Of a DNA stretch of 64,000 bases, positions 56,321 through 64,000 are shown piece by piece. The notes beneath the pieces are model-generated. The model was not told where the DNA came from. It ran no database searches and saw only the letters and a list, made by a program, of their open reading frames with translations. The first letter of the stretch is position 1. The number at the start of each line of letters is the position of its first letter. Source of the stretch: Chloroflexota bacterium. GTDB lineage: Bacteria > Chloroflexota > Limnocylindria > Limnocylindrales > CSP1-4. The stretch is from the NCBI GenBank assembly GCA_947475545.1, contig CANJLL010000001.1, positions 124,001-188,000 on the forward strand, in the 5' to 3' direction. The position numbers were made by a program, and so were the translations under genes.

Positions 56321-57441
56321 CCACGAGCGACGCGATCCGGCCGGTCCTCGTGCTGCTGGGCGGCCCCTCGGCGGAGCACGACGTCTCCATCGTCAGCGGG
56401 TCCGCGATTGCCGATGCCATCGTTGGCGCCGGGCGAGCCGTTCGCCAGGTGCTCATCGACCTCGATGGCCGCTGGTGGTGGTTGCCGGACGGGTACCGGC
56501 GCGATGGCCGCCCGGCCGCCGCCTACGACGACCCGGCAGCGCTCGGCGCGGACGGCCCGCTCGCCGTGGGCGCCGCGCTGGACCGGCTGGCGGCCCAGGA
56601 CCCCGCGCCGGTCGTCTTCGTGGCCCTGCACGGGCCGTTCGGCGAAGACGGCACGGTCCAGGCGCTCCTCGAGGCGGCGGGCCTGCCCTTCACGGGTTCG
56701 GGTGTCGCCGCTTCCGCCATCGGGATGGACAAGGCGCTCCAGAAGCGGATCTGGCGCGGCCTCGGCCTGCCGGTCGTCGACTGGCGCGAGATCAGCGCAG
56801 CCGGTTGGGCGCGCGACGGGGACGCGGTCCTCCGCGAGCTGGAGGCATTTGCCGCGGCCACGGGCGAGCCGCGCCTGATGGTCAAGCCGGCACGACTCGG
56901 GTCGTCCGTGGGGATGACGCTGGCACACACGGCGGGGGAGCGGCGGGCCGCCGTGGAGGAGGCCTTCCGATACGACTCGCGGGTCGTCGTGGAGCGCTAT
57001 CTGTCGGGCGCGCGTGACCTCGAGGTCTCCGTCATCGGGAGCGAGCCGCCCCTCGAGCTGTACGGTCCCGGCGAGATCGCATCGGGGCGGGAGTTCTACG
57101 ACTTCGCGGCCAAGTACACCCCCGGACTCTCGCGGACGTCGACCCGCGCGGACGTCTCCGAGGCGGTGCGTACGACCGCGTTGAAGCTGGCCCGCGATGC
57201 CTACCGGTCGGTTGGTGCCGAGGGCTTCGCCCGCGTCGACTTCCTCCTGGCTGGCGAGACGCTCGTGATCTCCGAGATCAACACCATCCCGGGATTCACC
57301 CCGATCAGCCTCTTCCCGGCCATGGCGGCCGAGGGTGGCTATGACTTCGCCGGCGTCTGCCTCCGGATCCTGGACCTGGCCCTGGAACGACACGCGGCAC
57401 ACGCCCCGCGTCGGCTGGGGCCTGGCGACTTGCCGCGGTGA
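56317..57441 (+). CDS. ddl: D-alanine--D-alanine ligase
   Basis: A 374-residue ATP-grasp ligase. VLLGGPSAEHDVSIVSG opens the N-domain; VFVALHGPFGEDGTVQALLEAAGLPFTGSG; MDKALQKRIWRGLGLP; LMVKPARLGSSVGMTLA is the ATP loop; VVERYLSGARDLEVSVIG and the C-terminal VDFLLAGETLVISEINTIPGFTPISLFP carry metal ligands. Makes the D-Ala-D-Ala used by MurF. ATG overlaps murB stop by 4 nt. Confidence 0.95.
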   Translation: MTTSDAIRPVLVLLGGPSAEHDVSIVSGSAIADAIVGAGRAVRQVLIDLDGRWWWLPDGYRRDGRPAAAYDDPAALGADGPLAVGAALDRLAAQDPAPVVFVALHGPFGEDGTVQALLEAAGLPFTGSGVAASAIGMDKALQKRIWRGLGLPVVDWREISAAGWARDGDAVLRELEAFAAATGEPRLMVKPARLGSSVGMTLAHTAGERRAAVEEAFRYDSRVVVERYLSGARDLEVSVIGSEPPLELYGPGEIASGREFYDFAAKYTPGLSRTSTRADVSEAVRTTALKLARDAYRSVGAEGFARVDFLLAGETLVISEINTIPGFTPISLFPAMAAEGGYDFAGVCLRILDLALERHAAHAPRRLGPGDLPR

Positions 57442-58559
57442 CCGACCGACCGTCGCCCGGGGGCGGGTCTGCCGGATCCGGTGGACCGGCGGGTCGTCGT
57501 CGCCCCCTCTCCGGCGCCAGGCCGCGGTCCAGGGCCGGCAGGGGCCCCGGCAATCTCCGGGTGCCCACGCTCCGCCTGCCCGGGCTGCGGCTGCCCGGGG
57601 TCCCCGGCTGGGCGACGCTGCGGGTCATGCTTTGGGGCCGGCGGGCGGTCGACCCGCGGACGATCCGTCGGGCCGGTGCCGGTCCGTCACCGGCGCGGGC
57701 CGTCGCGTTGCTCGCGTTGCTCGCATCGGGCGGGGCCATCTACGGCGTGACGGCCTCGTCCGCCTTCACTCTGCGCCATATCACGATCCCGACCATGTAC
57801 TGGACCGACGCTGCGGCCATCCGCTCGAACCTGCTGGTCACCGAGGGCGACAACCTGGTGACCCTGGTGACAGCGCCGCTGCGTGACCGGCTGCTGGCGC
57901 TCCCGGCCGTGGCGTCGGCCCGTGTCGAGGTCGTCCTGCCCGACACGATCGTGGTCCATCTCCAGGAGCGGACACCCATCATGGTCTGGCAGGTGGGCCC
58001 GACCCGGTACCTCGTCGACCGCCGGGGCGTGCTGTTCGCGCCGGTCGGGACGGCAATCGCCCTCGATCCGCTGACCGCCCAGGCCTGGGCCAGCCCGCCC
58101 CCCGACATCTCCGCGGGCCTGCCGGTCATCGTGGACACGCGCCTGGCGTCGTCGGCGGCCCTCGGTGAGACCGACGCCCTCGATCCCATCGTCCTCGATG
58201 CGGCGACCCGGCTCGCGTCGCTGCGGCCGGCGGACGTCGGGAGCGCCGCGCTGTCGCTCTCCGTCGAGGTGGGAGACGAGAACGGGTTCGTGCTCAGGGC
58301 CACGCCGACCGGGTGGTCGGCCATCTTCGGCTTCTACACGTCGAGCCTGCGGCCGACGGATCTCATCCCCGGGCAGGTTCGCCTTCTCCGGAGCCTGCTG
58401 GCGGACCGGGAGGACCGCGTGGCGCGGGTGATCCTCGCGGACGACACGGACGGGACGTACCTCCCCAAGGTGACACCCAAGCCCACCGCCACGCCCAAGC
58501 CAACGGCCACGCCCAAGGCGACTGCCACACCGCGGCCCGTCACGACGACGAAGCCGTGA
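57438..58559 (+). CDS. ftsQ: Cell division protein FtsQ/DivIB
   Basis: A 373-residue bitopic protein. The basic, Gly/Pro/Arg-rich cytoplasmic N-terminus of about 90 residues precedes a helix (VALLALLASGGAIYGVTASSA). A POTRA domain follows (FTLRHITIPTMYWTDAAAIRSNLL; GDNLVTLVTAPLRDRLLALPAVASARVEVVLPDTIVVHLQERTP), then the FtsQ/DivIB beta domain. The last 35 residues are a Pro/Thr/Lys repeat (TPKPTATPKPTATPKATATP). Part of the FtsQLB complex. GTG overlaps the ddl stop. Confidence 0.9.
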   Translation: MTDRPSPGGGSAGSGGPAGRRRPLSGARPRSRAGRGPGNLRVPTLRLPGLRLPGVPGWATLRVMLWGRRAVDPRTIRRAGAGPSPARAVALLALLASGGAIYGVTASSAFTLRHITIPTMYWTDAAAIRSNLLVTEGDNLVTLVTAPLRDRLLALPAVASARVEVVLPDTIVVHLQERTPIMVWQVGPTRYLVDRRGVLFAPVGTAIALDPLTAQAWASPPPDISAGLPVIVDTRLASSAALGETDALDPIVLDAATRLASLRPADVGSAALSLSVEVGDENGFVLRATPTGWSAIFGFYTSSLRPTDLIPGQVRLLRSLLADREDRVARVILADDTDGTYLPKVTPKPTATPKPTATPKATATPRPVTTTKP

Positions 58560-58638
58560 TTGCAATTCGTGCGGGTGATCCGGCTTGCCGCCCCGGCTGT
58601 CGGTCGAGTAGCCTTGCCGAAACGCACCGGAGAGAACG

Positions 58639-58971
58639 TTGCGCTCCCTGATCCTTCCCGTCGCCGGGCTTCTTATCGGTGTGCTGGCAGGCCTCATCCT
58701 CAATGTCAACGTGAGCTACGAGCTCAGCCGCTATTCGGCGGTGGCCATCCTCGCCGCACTGGACTCGGTGCTGGGGGCGGTTCGAGCGGAGCTGGATGGG
58801 GTCTACGACAACCGGATCTTCATCAGCGGGTTCATCACCAACGCGATCGTGGCGGTGCTGCTCACCTTCATCGGTGACCGGCTCAGCCTGGATCTCTACC
58901 TCGTGGCACTCATCAACTTCGGTTTCCGGATCTTCAACAACGTGGCGTTGATCCGCCGGCACTTCATCTAG
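58639..58971 (+). CDS. sbp: Small basic protein Sbp (DUF1290)
   Basis: A 110-residue membrane protein of the DUF1290 small basic protein family. ILPVAGLLIGVLAGLILNVNV, then YSAVAILAALDSVLGAVRAELDGVYDNRIFISGFITNAIVAVLLTFIGDRLSLDLYLVALINFGFRIFNNVALIRRHF. Three helices predicted. It is commonly found between ftsQ/divIB and ftsA/ftsZ in Firmicutes, Actinobacteria and Chloroflexota; function not settled. The TTG start at 58639 has CCGGAGAGA upstream. Confidence 0.88.
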   Translation: MRSLILPVAGLLIGVLAGLILNVNVSYELSRYSAVAILAALDSVLGAVRAELDGVYDNRIFISGFITNAIVAVLLTFIGDRLSLDLYLVALINFGFRIFNNVALIRRHFI

Positions 58972-58989
58972 CGGGGGACAATCGACGAC

Positions 58990-60222
58990 GTGGAGAGAGA
59001 AGCGGTCCTGGTCGGGATCGATGTCGGCACGTCCAAGGTGTGCGCCCTCATCGGCGAGGTCAGCCGTGATGGGCGGCTCACGGTCATCGGTCACGGGACG
59101 GTCACGTCCTCGGGGCTCAAGAAGGGCGTCGTGGTCAACATCGACCAGACGGTCCGGTCGATCGGCGAGGCCGTCGAGCGCGCCGAACGCCTGTCGGGCT
59201 GGAAGATCGATCGTGCGTTCGTGAATGTGGGCGGCCAGCACGTGGAGAGCCTGATCTCCAAGGGCCAGGTCGCCGTGACGGCGCACCACCGCGAAGTCAC
59301 GCGCGAGGACATCAACCGGGCCATCGAGGTGGCCCAGGCCGTCTCCATCCCGTCCAACCGCCAGCAGCTCCACGTCGAGCGACGCGGCTTCATCGTGGAC
59401 GGCCAGGAGGGCGTCAAGGATCCACTCGGCATGAGCGCCCTGCGCCTGGAGGTGGAGACGCTGATCGTCACCGCGTCTGCCAGCGCCGTCCAGAACCTGT
59501 TCAAGTGCGTCGCCGCCGCGGGCGTGAAGATCGACGATCCGGTCGTCTCGTCGCTGGCCTCGGCCGAGGCAGTCCTCAATGACACGGAGAAGGACCTGGG
59601 CGTCGCTGTCGCGGACATCGGGGCCGGAACCGTCGATCTCGCGATGTTCGACGAGGGCGCGCCGTTCTACACCGGCGTCCTCCCGGTCGGCGGCAACAAT
59701 GTTACCAACGACATCGCGATCGGGCTCAAGACCAGTCTCGCCGTCGCGGAGCAGCTGAAGATCCAGCACGGGACCTGCGACCTGCGCGGCGTCGACGTCG
59801 AAGACGACATCAGCGTCTCCGTCCTCGGCGAGGAGGCCGGCCGCACCGTGAACCGCCTCGAGGTCTGCCAGATCGCCGAGGCGCGGATGCGCGAGATCTT
59901 CGAGCTGATCGCCAGCGAGCTGCGAACCGCGGGCTCCGGCATGCTTCCGGCCGGCCTGATCCTGACCGGCGGCGGGGCCCAGATGGCCGGTGTCGCCGAG
60001 CTGGGCCGCGATGTCCTGCAGATCCCCGTCCGGGTCGCCGGCCCCATCGGGGTGATCGGCCTCACCGACACCATCACGACGCCGGCGTTCAGCACGGCGA
60101 TCGGGCTCCTCCGCTGGGGGGCCATGAACGTCGTCGGTGACGAGCCGGGACGCTACGAGACGGCCCCGGCCGGCGGCATCCTCGGTCGGATCCGGGACGC
60201 GTTGCGCAGCTTCTTCCCGTAG
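58990..60222 (+). CDS. ftsA: Cell division protein FtsA
   Basis: A 410-residue actin-fold protein. VLVGIDVGTSKVCALIGEVSRDG is phosphate loop 1; GYLIEVTH-like intermediate domain; TVDLAMFDEGAPFYTGVLPVGGNNVTNDIAIGL is phosphate loop 2; LILTGGGAQMAGVAELGR is the C-terminal adenosine segment, ending in an amphipathic tail (GRIRDALRSFFP) that would bind the membrane. Tethers FtsZ to the membrane. GTG 58990 with GGGGGA upstream. Start: MEREAVLVG. Confidence 0.95.
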   Translation: MEREAVLVGIDVGTSKVCALIGEVSRDGRLTVIGHGTVTSSGLKKGVVVNIDQTVRSIGEAVERAERLSGWKIDRAFVNVGGQHVESLISKGQVAVTAHHREVTREDINRAIEVAQAVSIPSNRQQLHVERRGFIVDGQEGVKDPLGMSALRLEVETLIVTASASAVQNLFKCVAAAGVKIDDPVVSSLASAEAVLNDTEKDLGVAVADIGAGTVDLAMFDEGAPFYTGVLPVGGNNVTNDIAIGLKTSLAVAEQLKIQHGTCDLRGVDVEDDISVSVLGEEAGRTVNRLEVCQIAEARMREIFELIASELRTAGSGMLPAGLILTGGGAQMAGVAELGRDVLQIPVRVAGPIGVIGLTDTITTPAFSTAIGLLRWGAMNVVGDEPGRYETAPAGGILGRIRDALRSFFP

Positions 60223-60229
60223 GGCCCGG

Positions 60230-60248
60230 GGCCCCGGAGCCCGGGGCC
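60230..60248 (+). terminator. GC-rich hairpin immediately after ftsA
   Basis: GGCCCCGG and CCGGGGCC form an 8-bp stem with a 3-nt loop, 8 nt after the ftsA stop. No T-run; may be an attenuator or mRNA processing site before ftsZ. Confidence 0.35.
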
Positions 60249-60342
60249 GCCGACGACCGGCACATCGCCAGCCGGTGCTTCGCGCACCATCGCGGCGCAC
60301 GTCGGCCGGATTTCCCGGGTGCCGATTCAGGATGTCCGGTGG

Positions 60343-60348
60343 TAGACT
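60343..60348 (+). promoter_or_regulatory. Candidate -10 box (TAGACT) for ftsZ
   Basis: TAGACT lies in the 231-bp ftsA-ftsZ gap. This leaves a leader of about 100 nt before ftsZ. The -35 (TGCCGA) is poor. Confidence 0.3.
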
Positions 60349-60453
60349 CCCGTTCACCCTACCCACCACGACTGACCCCACCCGCCGATCCGTCCGCGGA
60401 TCGGTACTTACCCATCAGACAATCGGCCCCAGCGGGCCTGCGGAGGAGCGGCG

Positions 60454-61707
60454 ATGGCACTGCGTTCCGATTCCGAGAACTTCGCCCTGATCCGTGTCGT
60501 GGGTGTCGGCGGCGGCGGAAGCAACGCCGTCAACCGGATGATCCGCGCCGAGTTGATGGGTGTCGAGTTCATCGCCTGCAATACGGACGCCCAGGCGCTC
60601 CTGCAGTCGGACGCCCCGCACAAGATCCGCATCGGCGACAAGATCACCCGCGGCCTCGGCGCCGGTGGTGACCCGTCGATCGGCCAGCGCGCGGCGGAGG
60701 AGGACTCCGAGAAGATCGCCCAGGCGATCGAGGGCTCGGACATGGTCTTCATCACCGCGGGCCTCGGCGGCGGCACCGGCTCGGGCGCCGCCCCGGTGGT
60801 GGCCGAGATCGCCAAGGCGGCGGGCGCCCTCACCATCGGCGTGGTCACCAAGCCGTTCGCGTTCGAGGGTGCCAAGCGCAAGCTGGCCGCCGAGAAGGCG
60901 GCCGACGAGCTGCGGGCCAAGGTGGACACCCTGATCACCATCCCCAACGACCGTCTCCGGGACGTCGTCCAGAAGAACACGTCGATCGTGGACGCCTTCC
61001 GGGTCGTGGATGACGTCCTGCGCCAGGGCGTCCAGGGCATCAGCGACATCATCACCATGCCTGGGCTGATCAACCTGGACTTCGCCGACGTCCGCGCGAT
61101 CATGAAGGACGCCGGCTCGGCCCTGATGGGGATCGGGCGCGCCTCGGGCGACAACCGGGCCGTGGAGGCCGCGCGTCAGGCGATCGCCAGCCCGCTGCTC
61201 GAGGTCAACATCGCCGGCGCACAGGGGATCCTCTTCAACATCACCGGGGCATCGACCATGTCGCTGTTCGAGGTGACGGAGGCCGCGGAGGAGATCCGCG
61301 CCGCCGCGGATCCCGAGGCCAACATCATCTTCGGGACCAGTTTCAACGACCGACTCGGCGACGAGATCATGATCACCGTGATCGCCACGGGCTTCAACGG
61401 CAGTCGCCGCCAGGCGCCGACCCCCGTCATTGGCCGCCGAGAGCCGGTCGCCGCCCCGCAGCACCGCGAGGAGGAGCGCGTCGAGCGCTCGCCGGAGCGC
61501 CTCGCCCGCCCGGCCCCCCGTGAGCGGGACTTCCTCGAGGAGCTGGAGCGCTCGCGTACCCAGATGGTGGACGCGGGCGTGCCGGACGTGCCGCCCGCCC
61601 GGCGTGAAGAGGCCGTGCGGACGCCTATCGATCCGGTCCCGCTCAAGCGGAGCACCTACGACCCCGAGGACCTGGAGATTCCCAGCTTCCTCCGCCGCAA
61701 CAAGTAG
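60454..61707 (+). CDS. ftsZ: Cell division GTPase FtsZ
   Basis: A 417-residue Fts[19 protein letters not shown], the tubulin signature GGGTGSG at residues 105-111, and the T7-like [20 protein letters not shown]. The C-terminal linker is about 90 residues, rich in Arg/Glu/Pro, and the conserved tail is [12 protein letters not shown], which binds FtsA and other partners. Polymerises into the Z ring. RBS GGAGGAGCG precedes ATG. Possibly also transcribed from its own promoter. Confidence 0.98.
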   Translation: MALRSDSENFALIRVVGVGGGGSNAVNRMIRAELMGVEFIACNTDAQALLQSDAPHKIRIGDKITRGLGAGGDPSIGQRAAEEDSEKIAQAIEGSDMVFITAGLGGGTGSGAAPVVAEIAKAAGALTIGVVTKPFAFEGAKRKLAAEKAADELRAKVDTLITIPNDRLRDVVQKNTSIVDAFRVVDDVLRQGVQGISDIITMPGLINLDFADVRAIMKDAGSALMGIGRASGDNRAVEAARQAIASPLLEVNIAGAQGILFNITGASTMSLFEVTEAAEEIRAAADPEANIIFGTSFNDRLGDEIMITVIATGFNGSRRQAPTPVIGRREPVAAPQHREEERVERSPERLARPAPRERDFLEELERSRTQMVDAGVPDVPPARREEAVRTPIDPVPLKRSTYDPEDLEIPSFLRRNK

Positions 61708-61716
61708 GCGCAGCCG

Positions 61717-62445
61717 GTGGCGGCCGGCAACCCGGTGGACGCCGCCACTGACCTGGCGGCCTTCCGGTGTGCCCATGACGCGGTCCTGGCGCGCATCGCC
61801 GCCGCCGGCACCAGGGTCGGTCGTGCTCCTGGCGATGTCACGTTGGTCGCGGTCTCCAAGACCGTCCCGGCCGACCGCCTTGGGGCGGCCGTCGCGGCGG
61901 GCCTGACCACCCTCGGCGAGAACCGGGTCCAGGAGGCCGAAGAGAAGGCCGGGATGCTTCCCGGTGTGACGTGGCACCTCGTGGGTCCGCTCCAGTCCAA
62001 CAAGGCGCGCCGCGCGGTGGCCATCTTCGACGTCATCCAGTCCGTCGACTCGTCGGACCTGGCCCGGCGCCTGGACCGACTGGCGGGCGAGGAGCGGCCG
62101 GGCACACCCTTGCCCGTGCTGCTCCAGGTCAACGTGGACCTCGACCTGGCCAAGGCCGGCTTTCCGCCCGCGTCGGTCGCCGCGGCCCTGCCCGAGATTC
62201 TGGCGCTGCCCAACCTGCGCGTCGCCGGGCTGATGACCATCGGTCGCCTGGCCGCCAGCCCCGAGGCCGCCCGCCCGGCCTTCCGTGCCCTGCGGGAGCT
62301 CTCGGAGCGGCTGCGCGCCCGACACCCGATCCTGGGGCCCGCCCTGTCGATGGGGATGACCGACGACTTCGAGGTCGCCGTGGAAGAGGGGGCCACCATC
62401 GTCCGGGTTGGTCGCGCCATCTTCGGGTCCCGGCTTCCGGGGTAG
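61717..62445 (+). CDS. yggS: YggS family pyridoxal phosphate homeostasis protein
   Basis: A 242-residue PLP-binding protein (PLPBP/YlmE/YggS). [38 protein letters not shown] gives the PLP lysine in SKTVP and the NRVQE segment; [31 protein letters not shown] and [28 protein letters not shown] are canonical. Regulates PLP supply and amino acid pools. GTG 61717 start, 9 nt after ftsZ. Commonly encoded next to ftsZ. Confidence 0.93.
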   Translation: MAAGNPVDAATDLAAFRCAHDAVLARIAAAGTRVGRAPGDVTLVAVSKTVPADRLGAAVAAGLTTLGENRVQEAEEKAGMLPGVTWHLVGPLQSNKARRAVAIFDVIQSVDSSDLARRLDRLAGEERPGTPLPVLLQVNVDLDLAKAGFPPASVAAALPEILALPNLRVAGLMTIGRLAASPEAARPAFRALRELSERLRARHPILGPALSMGMTDDFEVAVEEGATIVRVGRAIFGSRLPG

Positions 62446-62448
62446 ACT
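62443..62448 (+). promoter_or_regulatory. Candidate -10 box (TAGACT) for yggT
   Basis: TAGACT overlaps the yggS stop region and ends 6 nt before the yggT ATG, consistent with a leaderless transcript within the cluster. Confidence 0.35.
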
Positions 62449-62454
62449 CGGCGG

Positions 62455-62700
62455 ATGGCTGCCTACCTCGCGAACTTCCTTCAGGTTGTCGTCTTCGTCC
62501 TCTGGCTGCTCATCGTCGGCCGCGTGATCGCGTCGTTCGTCGACCCACGGGGCCGCCACCCGTTGACGGCCTTCGTGATCGGCGCGACGGAGCCCATCCT
62601 GGCACCCGTCCGCCGGCTCCTGCCGCAGACCGGCATGGTGGACTTCTCGCCGATGCTGGTCCTGCTGGTCCTGTCCGCGGTGGTGCGGGCGCTGGGCTGA
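62455..62700 (+). CDS. yggT: YggT family membrane protein
   Basis: An 81-residue protein with two helices: [19 protein letters not shown] and [15 protein letters not shown]. The loop between is the conserved [36 protein letters not shown]. YggT proteins sit near ftsZ/yggS and are linked to membrane organisation and osmotic or turgor response. ATG 62455; no SD. Confidence 0.88.
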   Translation: MAAYLANFLQVVVFVLWLLIVGRVIASFVDPRGRHPLTAFVIGATEPILAPVRRLLPQTGMVDFSPMLVLLVLSAVVRALG

Positions 62701-62702
62701 CC

Positions 62703-62984
62703 ATGGCCGACGCCGGCGCGCGGTTCGCGCTGCGCCTCACGCCGCGGGGCGGCCTGGATCGGATCGACGGCGTCGTCGACGGGGAGCTGCGAGTGCGGGT
62801 GGCCGCGCCGGCGGTGGACGGCGCGGCGAACCAGGCGCTGCTGCGGCTGATCGCCGACACCCTCGATGTGTCGCGCTCCAGCGTCCGGCTCGCCGGCGGG
62901 GCGACCGGACGGCGAAAGGTGATCGCCGTCGATGGCGTGGACCCGGCACGGCTGCGCGCCCGCTGGCCCGGGCTCGCGGTATGA
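62703..62984 (+). CDS. DUF167 (YggU) family protein
   Basis: A 93-residue protein of the DUF167/YggU family. RFALRLTPRGGLDRIDGVVDGELRVRVAAPAVDGAANQALLRLIADTLDVSRSSVRLAGGATGRRKVIAVDGVD is typical. Small single domain, function not settled; usually next to yggT. The stop overlaps a TATGAT -10-like box for tRNA-Val. Confidence 0.88.
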   Translation: MADAGARFALRLTPRGGLDRIDGVVDGELRVRVAAPAVDGAANQALLRLIADTLDVSRSSVRLAGGATGRRKVIAVDGVDPARLRARWPGLAV

Positions 62985-62985
62985 T
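62980..62985 (+). promoter_or_regulatory. Candidate -10 box (TATGAT) for tRNA-Val
   Basis: TATGAT overlaps the stop codon of the DUF167 gene and ends 9 nt before the tRNA start. The -35 is not clear. Confidence 0.4.
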
Positions 62986-62994
62986 GCGCGTCCC

Positions 62995-63071
62995 GGGCGA
63001 TTAGCTCAGCCGGTCAGAGCGCACGGTTCACATCCGTGAGGTCACTGGTTCGAACCCAGTATCGCCCACCA
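62995..63071 (+). tRNA. tRNA-Val (anticodon CAC)
   Basis: The acceptor stem is GGGCGAT/ATCGCCC, the D arm GCTCAGCCGGTCAGAGC, the anticodon stem CACGG/CCGTG with loop TTCACAT (CAC at 63029-63031), and the T arm ACTGGTTCGAACCCAGT. ACCA 3' end is encoded. Last element of the cluster. Confidence 0.97.
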
Positions 63072-63080
63072 TCTCGCGCC

Positions 63081-63114
63081 GAAGCGGAGGCCTCGGGCCT
63101 CCGCTTCTTGTTGT
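63081..63114 (+). terminator. Rho-independent terminator after tRNA-Val
   Basis: GAAGCGGAGGCC and GGCCTCCGCTTC form a perfect 12-bp stem with a 3-nt loop, followed by TTGTTGTG. Strong intrinsic terminator. Confidence 0.85.
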
Positions 63115-63152
63115 GTGCAATCACCTGGACCGGTCTGCCCCGCCCGTGAATC

Positions 63153-63185
63153 GGACCGGCGGGGCCATGATGGCCCCGCCGGTCC
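63153..63185. terminator. Second strong hairpin between tRNA-Val and FAS1 gene, possible bidirectional terminator
   Basis: A perfect 15-bp stem (GGACCGGCGGGGCCA and complement) with a 3-nt loop, 34 bp beyond the FAS1 stop on the minus strand. No T-run on either side. Confidence 0.5.
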
Positions 63186-63218
63186 AGGGACTCCAGCCGA
63201 GGGGGATCGGCCGGAAGG

Positions 63219-64000
63219 CTACATTCCGGGCGGCAGGATGACCGTGTCGATGACGTGGATCACGCCGTTTGAGGCCATGACGTCCGTCGCGGTGACCGTC
63301 GAGGAGCCGTTCAGGACGACCTTGCCGTCCTTGACCGCGATCGTGATCGACGAGCCCTCGACGGACTTGGCCGAGGTGAGGCCGACGACCTGGGCGGCCA
63401 GGACCTTGCCCGAGACCACGTGGTAGAGCAGCACGGACTTGAGCTTGGCCGGATTGGCAAGCAGGCCCTCCAGGGTACCGGCCGGCAGCTTGGCGAACGC
63501 GGCGTCAGTGGGCGCGAAGACGGTGAACGGCCCGGCGCCCTTCAGGGTGTCGACCAGGGCGGCGGCGGTAGCGGCCTTCAGCAGGGTGGCGAACGTACCG
63601 GCCGCGGCCGCGGTGTCCACGATGTCCTTGGCCGCCATGGCGGGCGGGAGGATGACTGTGTCGATGACGTGGATCACGCCGTTGGAGGCCATGACGTCCG
63701 TCGCGGTGACCGTCGAGGAGCCGTTCAGGACGACCTTGCCGTCCTTGACCGCGATCGAGATCGCGGAGCCCTCGACCGACTTCGCGGTGGTGAGGCTCGT
63801 GACCTGGGCGGCCGTGACCTTGCCCGAGACCACGTGGTAGAGGAGGACCGACTTCAGCGTCGGCAGGTCGGCGAGCAGGCTGTCAAGCTTGCCGGCCGGC
63901 AGCTTGGCGAATGCGGCGTCCGTGGGAGCGAAGACCGTGAACGGCCCGGCGCCCTTGAGCGTGTCGACCAGGCCCGCCGCGGTGGCTGCCTTCAGGAGGG
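63219..64000 (-). CDS. Fasciclin (FAS1) domain repeat protein, partial (5' end outside window)
   Basis: The reading frame is open to the window end. Two FAS1 domains are visible; each contains [34 protein letters not shown] and the terminal [12 protein letters not shown]. Secreted FAS1 proteins function in adhesion or matrix. The two domains are nearly identical in DNA at 414-bp (138-residue) spacing, unusual for old repeats, which suggests recent duplication or homogenisation. No start or signal peptide can be seen; the stop is TAG at 63219. Confidence 0.88.
   Translation of the reverse strand, partial: LLKAATAAGLVDTLKGAGPFTVFAPTDAAFAKLPAGKLDSLLADLPTLKSVLLYHVVSGKVTAAQVTSLTTAKSVEGSAISIAVKDGKVVLNGSSTVTATDVMASNGVIHVIDTVILPPAMAAKDIVDTAAAAGTFATLLKAATAAALVDTLKGAGPFTVFAPTDAAFAKLPAGTLEGLLANPAKLKSVLLYHVVSGKVLAAQVVGLTSAKSVEGSSITIAVKDGKVVLNGSSTVTATDVMASNGVIHVIDTVILPPGM

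Overview
The window is high-GC DNA (around 70% by eye). Genes are densely packed, GTG and TTG starts are frequent, and four-base ATGA/GTGA overlaps link many genes. The gene content suggests a Gram-positive-like or Chloroflexota-type bacterium: a dcw cluster containing the small basic protein Sbp (DUF1290) next to ftsA and ftsZ, F420-type oxidoreductases, a split propionyl-CoA carboxylase, and FAS1 proteins. An uncultured Chloroflexota lineage (Limnocylindria-like) is my best guess. That placement is inference from gene content; no phylogeny was done.

Layout. 1-4.3 kb: E1 alpha and beta of a 2-oxoacid dehydrogenase, a mandelate-racemase-type enolase-superfamily enzyme and an unknown membrane protein. 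4.4-11.9 kb (minus strand): a catabolic block with a large FAD/Fe-S oxidoreductase, a fumarylacetoacetate-hydrolase-family enzyme, an EamA transporter and a dimethylglycine-dehydrogenase-like FAD/GcvT fusion. 12-16.6 kb: tRNA-Asn, a luciferase-like oxidoreductase, an NAD-dependent epimerase, an aldehyde dehydrogenase and a deazaflavin nitroreductase-type protein. 16.8-26.5 kb: mixed single genes, including a frameshifted polysaccharide deacetylase lipoprotein, a histidine phosphatase, a ceramidase-family membrane protein, DUF2804, RidA, MsrA, a HAD phosphatase, an acyltransferase and a UbiA prenyltransferase.

26.6-42.3 kb is a coherent unit of chromosome partition and central carbon metabolism. 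parB and parA lie on the minus strand. Diverging from them are propionyl-CoA carboxylase (carboxyltransferase, biotin carboxylase and biotin carrier), methylmalonyl-CoA mutase large subunit and methylmalonyl-CoA epimerase. Next come sucC and sucD on the minus strand, then icd-sdhC-sdhD-sdhA-sdhB-rnhA. Together these carry propionyl-CoA to succinyl-CoA, then through succinyl-CoA synthetase and succinate dehydrogenase. RNase P RNA follows at 42.3-42.7 kb.

44.6-63 kb is the division and cell wall cluster: mraZ, rsmH, a 65-residue ORF, an ftsL-like gene, ftsI, murF, mraY, murD, ftsW, murG, murB, ddl, ftsQ, sbp, ftsA, ftsZ, yggS, yggT, a DUF167 gene and tRNA-Val. Genes for MurE and MurC are not in it. 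The window ends inside a FAS1 repeat gene on the minus strand.

The most interesting signals are non-coding. A 16-bp palindrome, consensus GTCTTTGCGCAAAGAC, occurs three times within 3.2 kb around parAB and may be a lineage-specific parS. DnaA-box-like sequences sit between parA and the carboxylase operon. A textbook MraZ operator of three 10-bp-spaced GTGG repeats lies just downstream of the mraZ promoter. Several genes carry a TAnnnT box 6-8 nt before the start codon, suggesting leaderless transcription.
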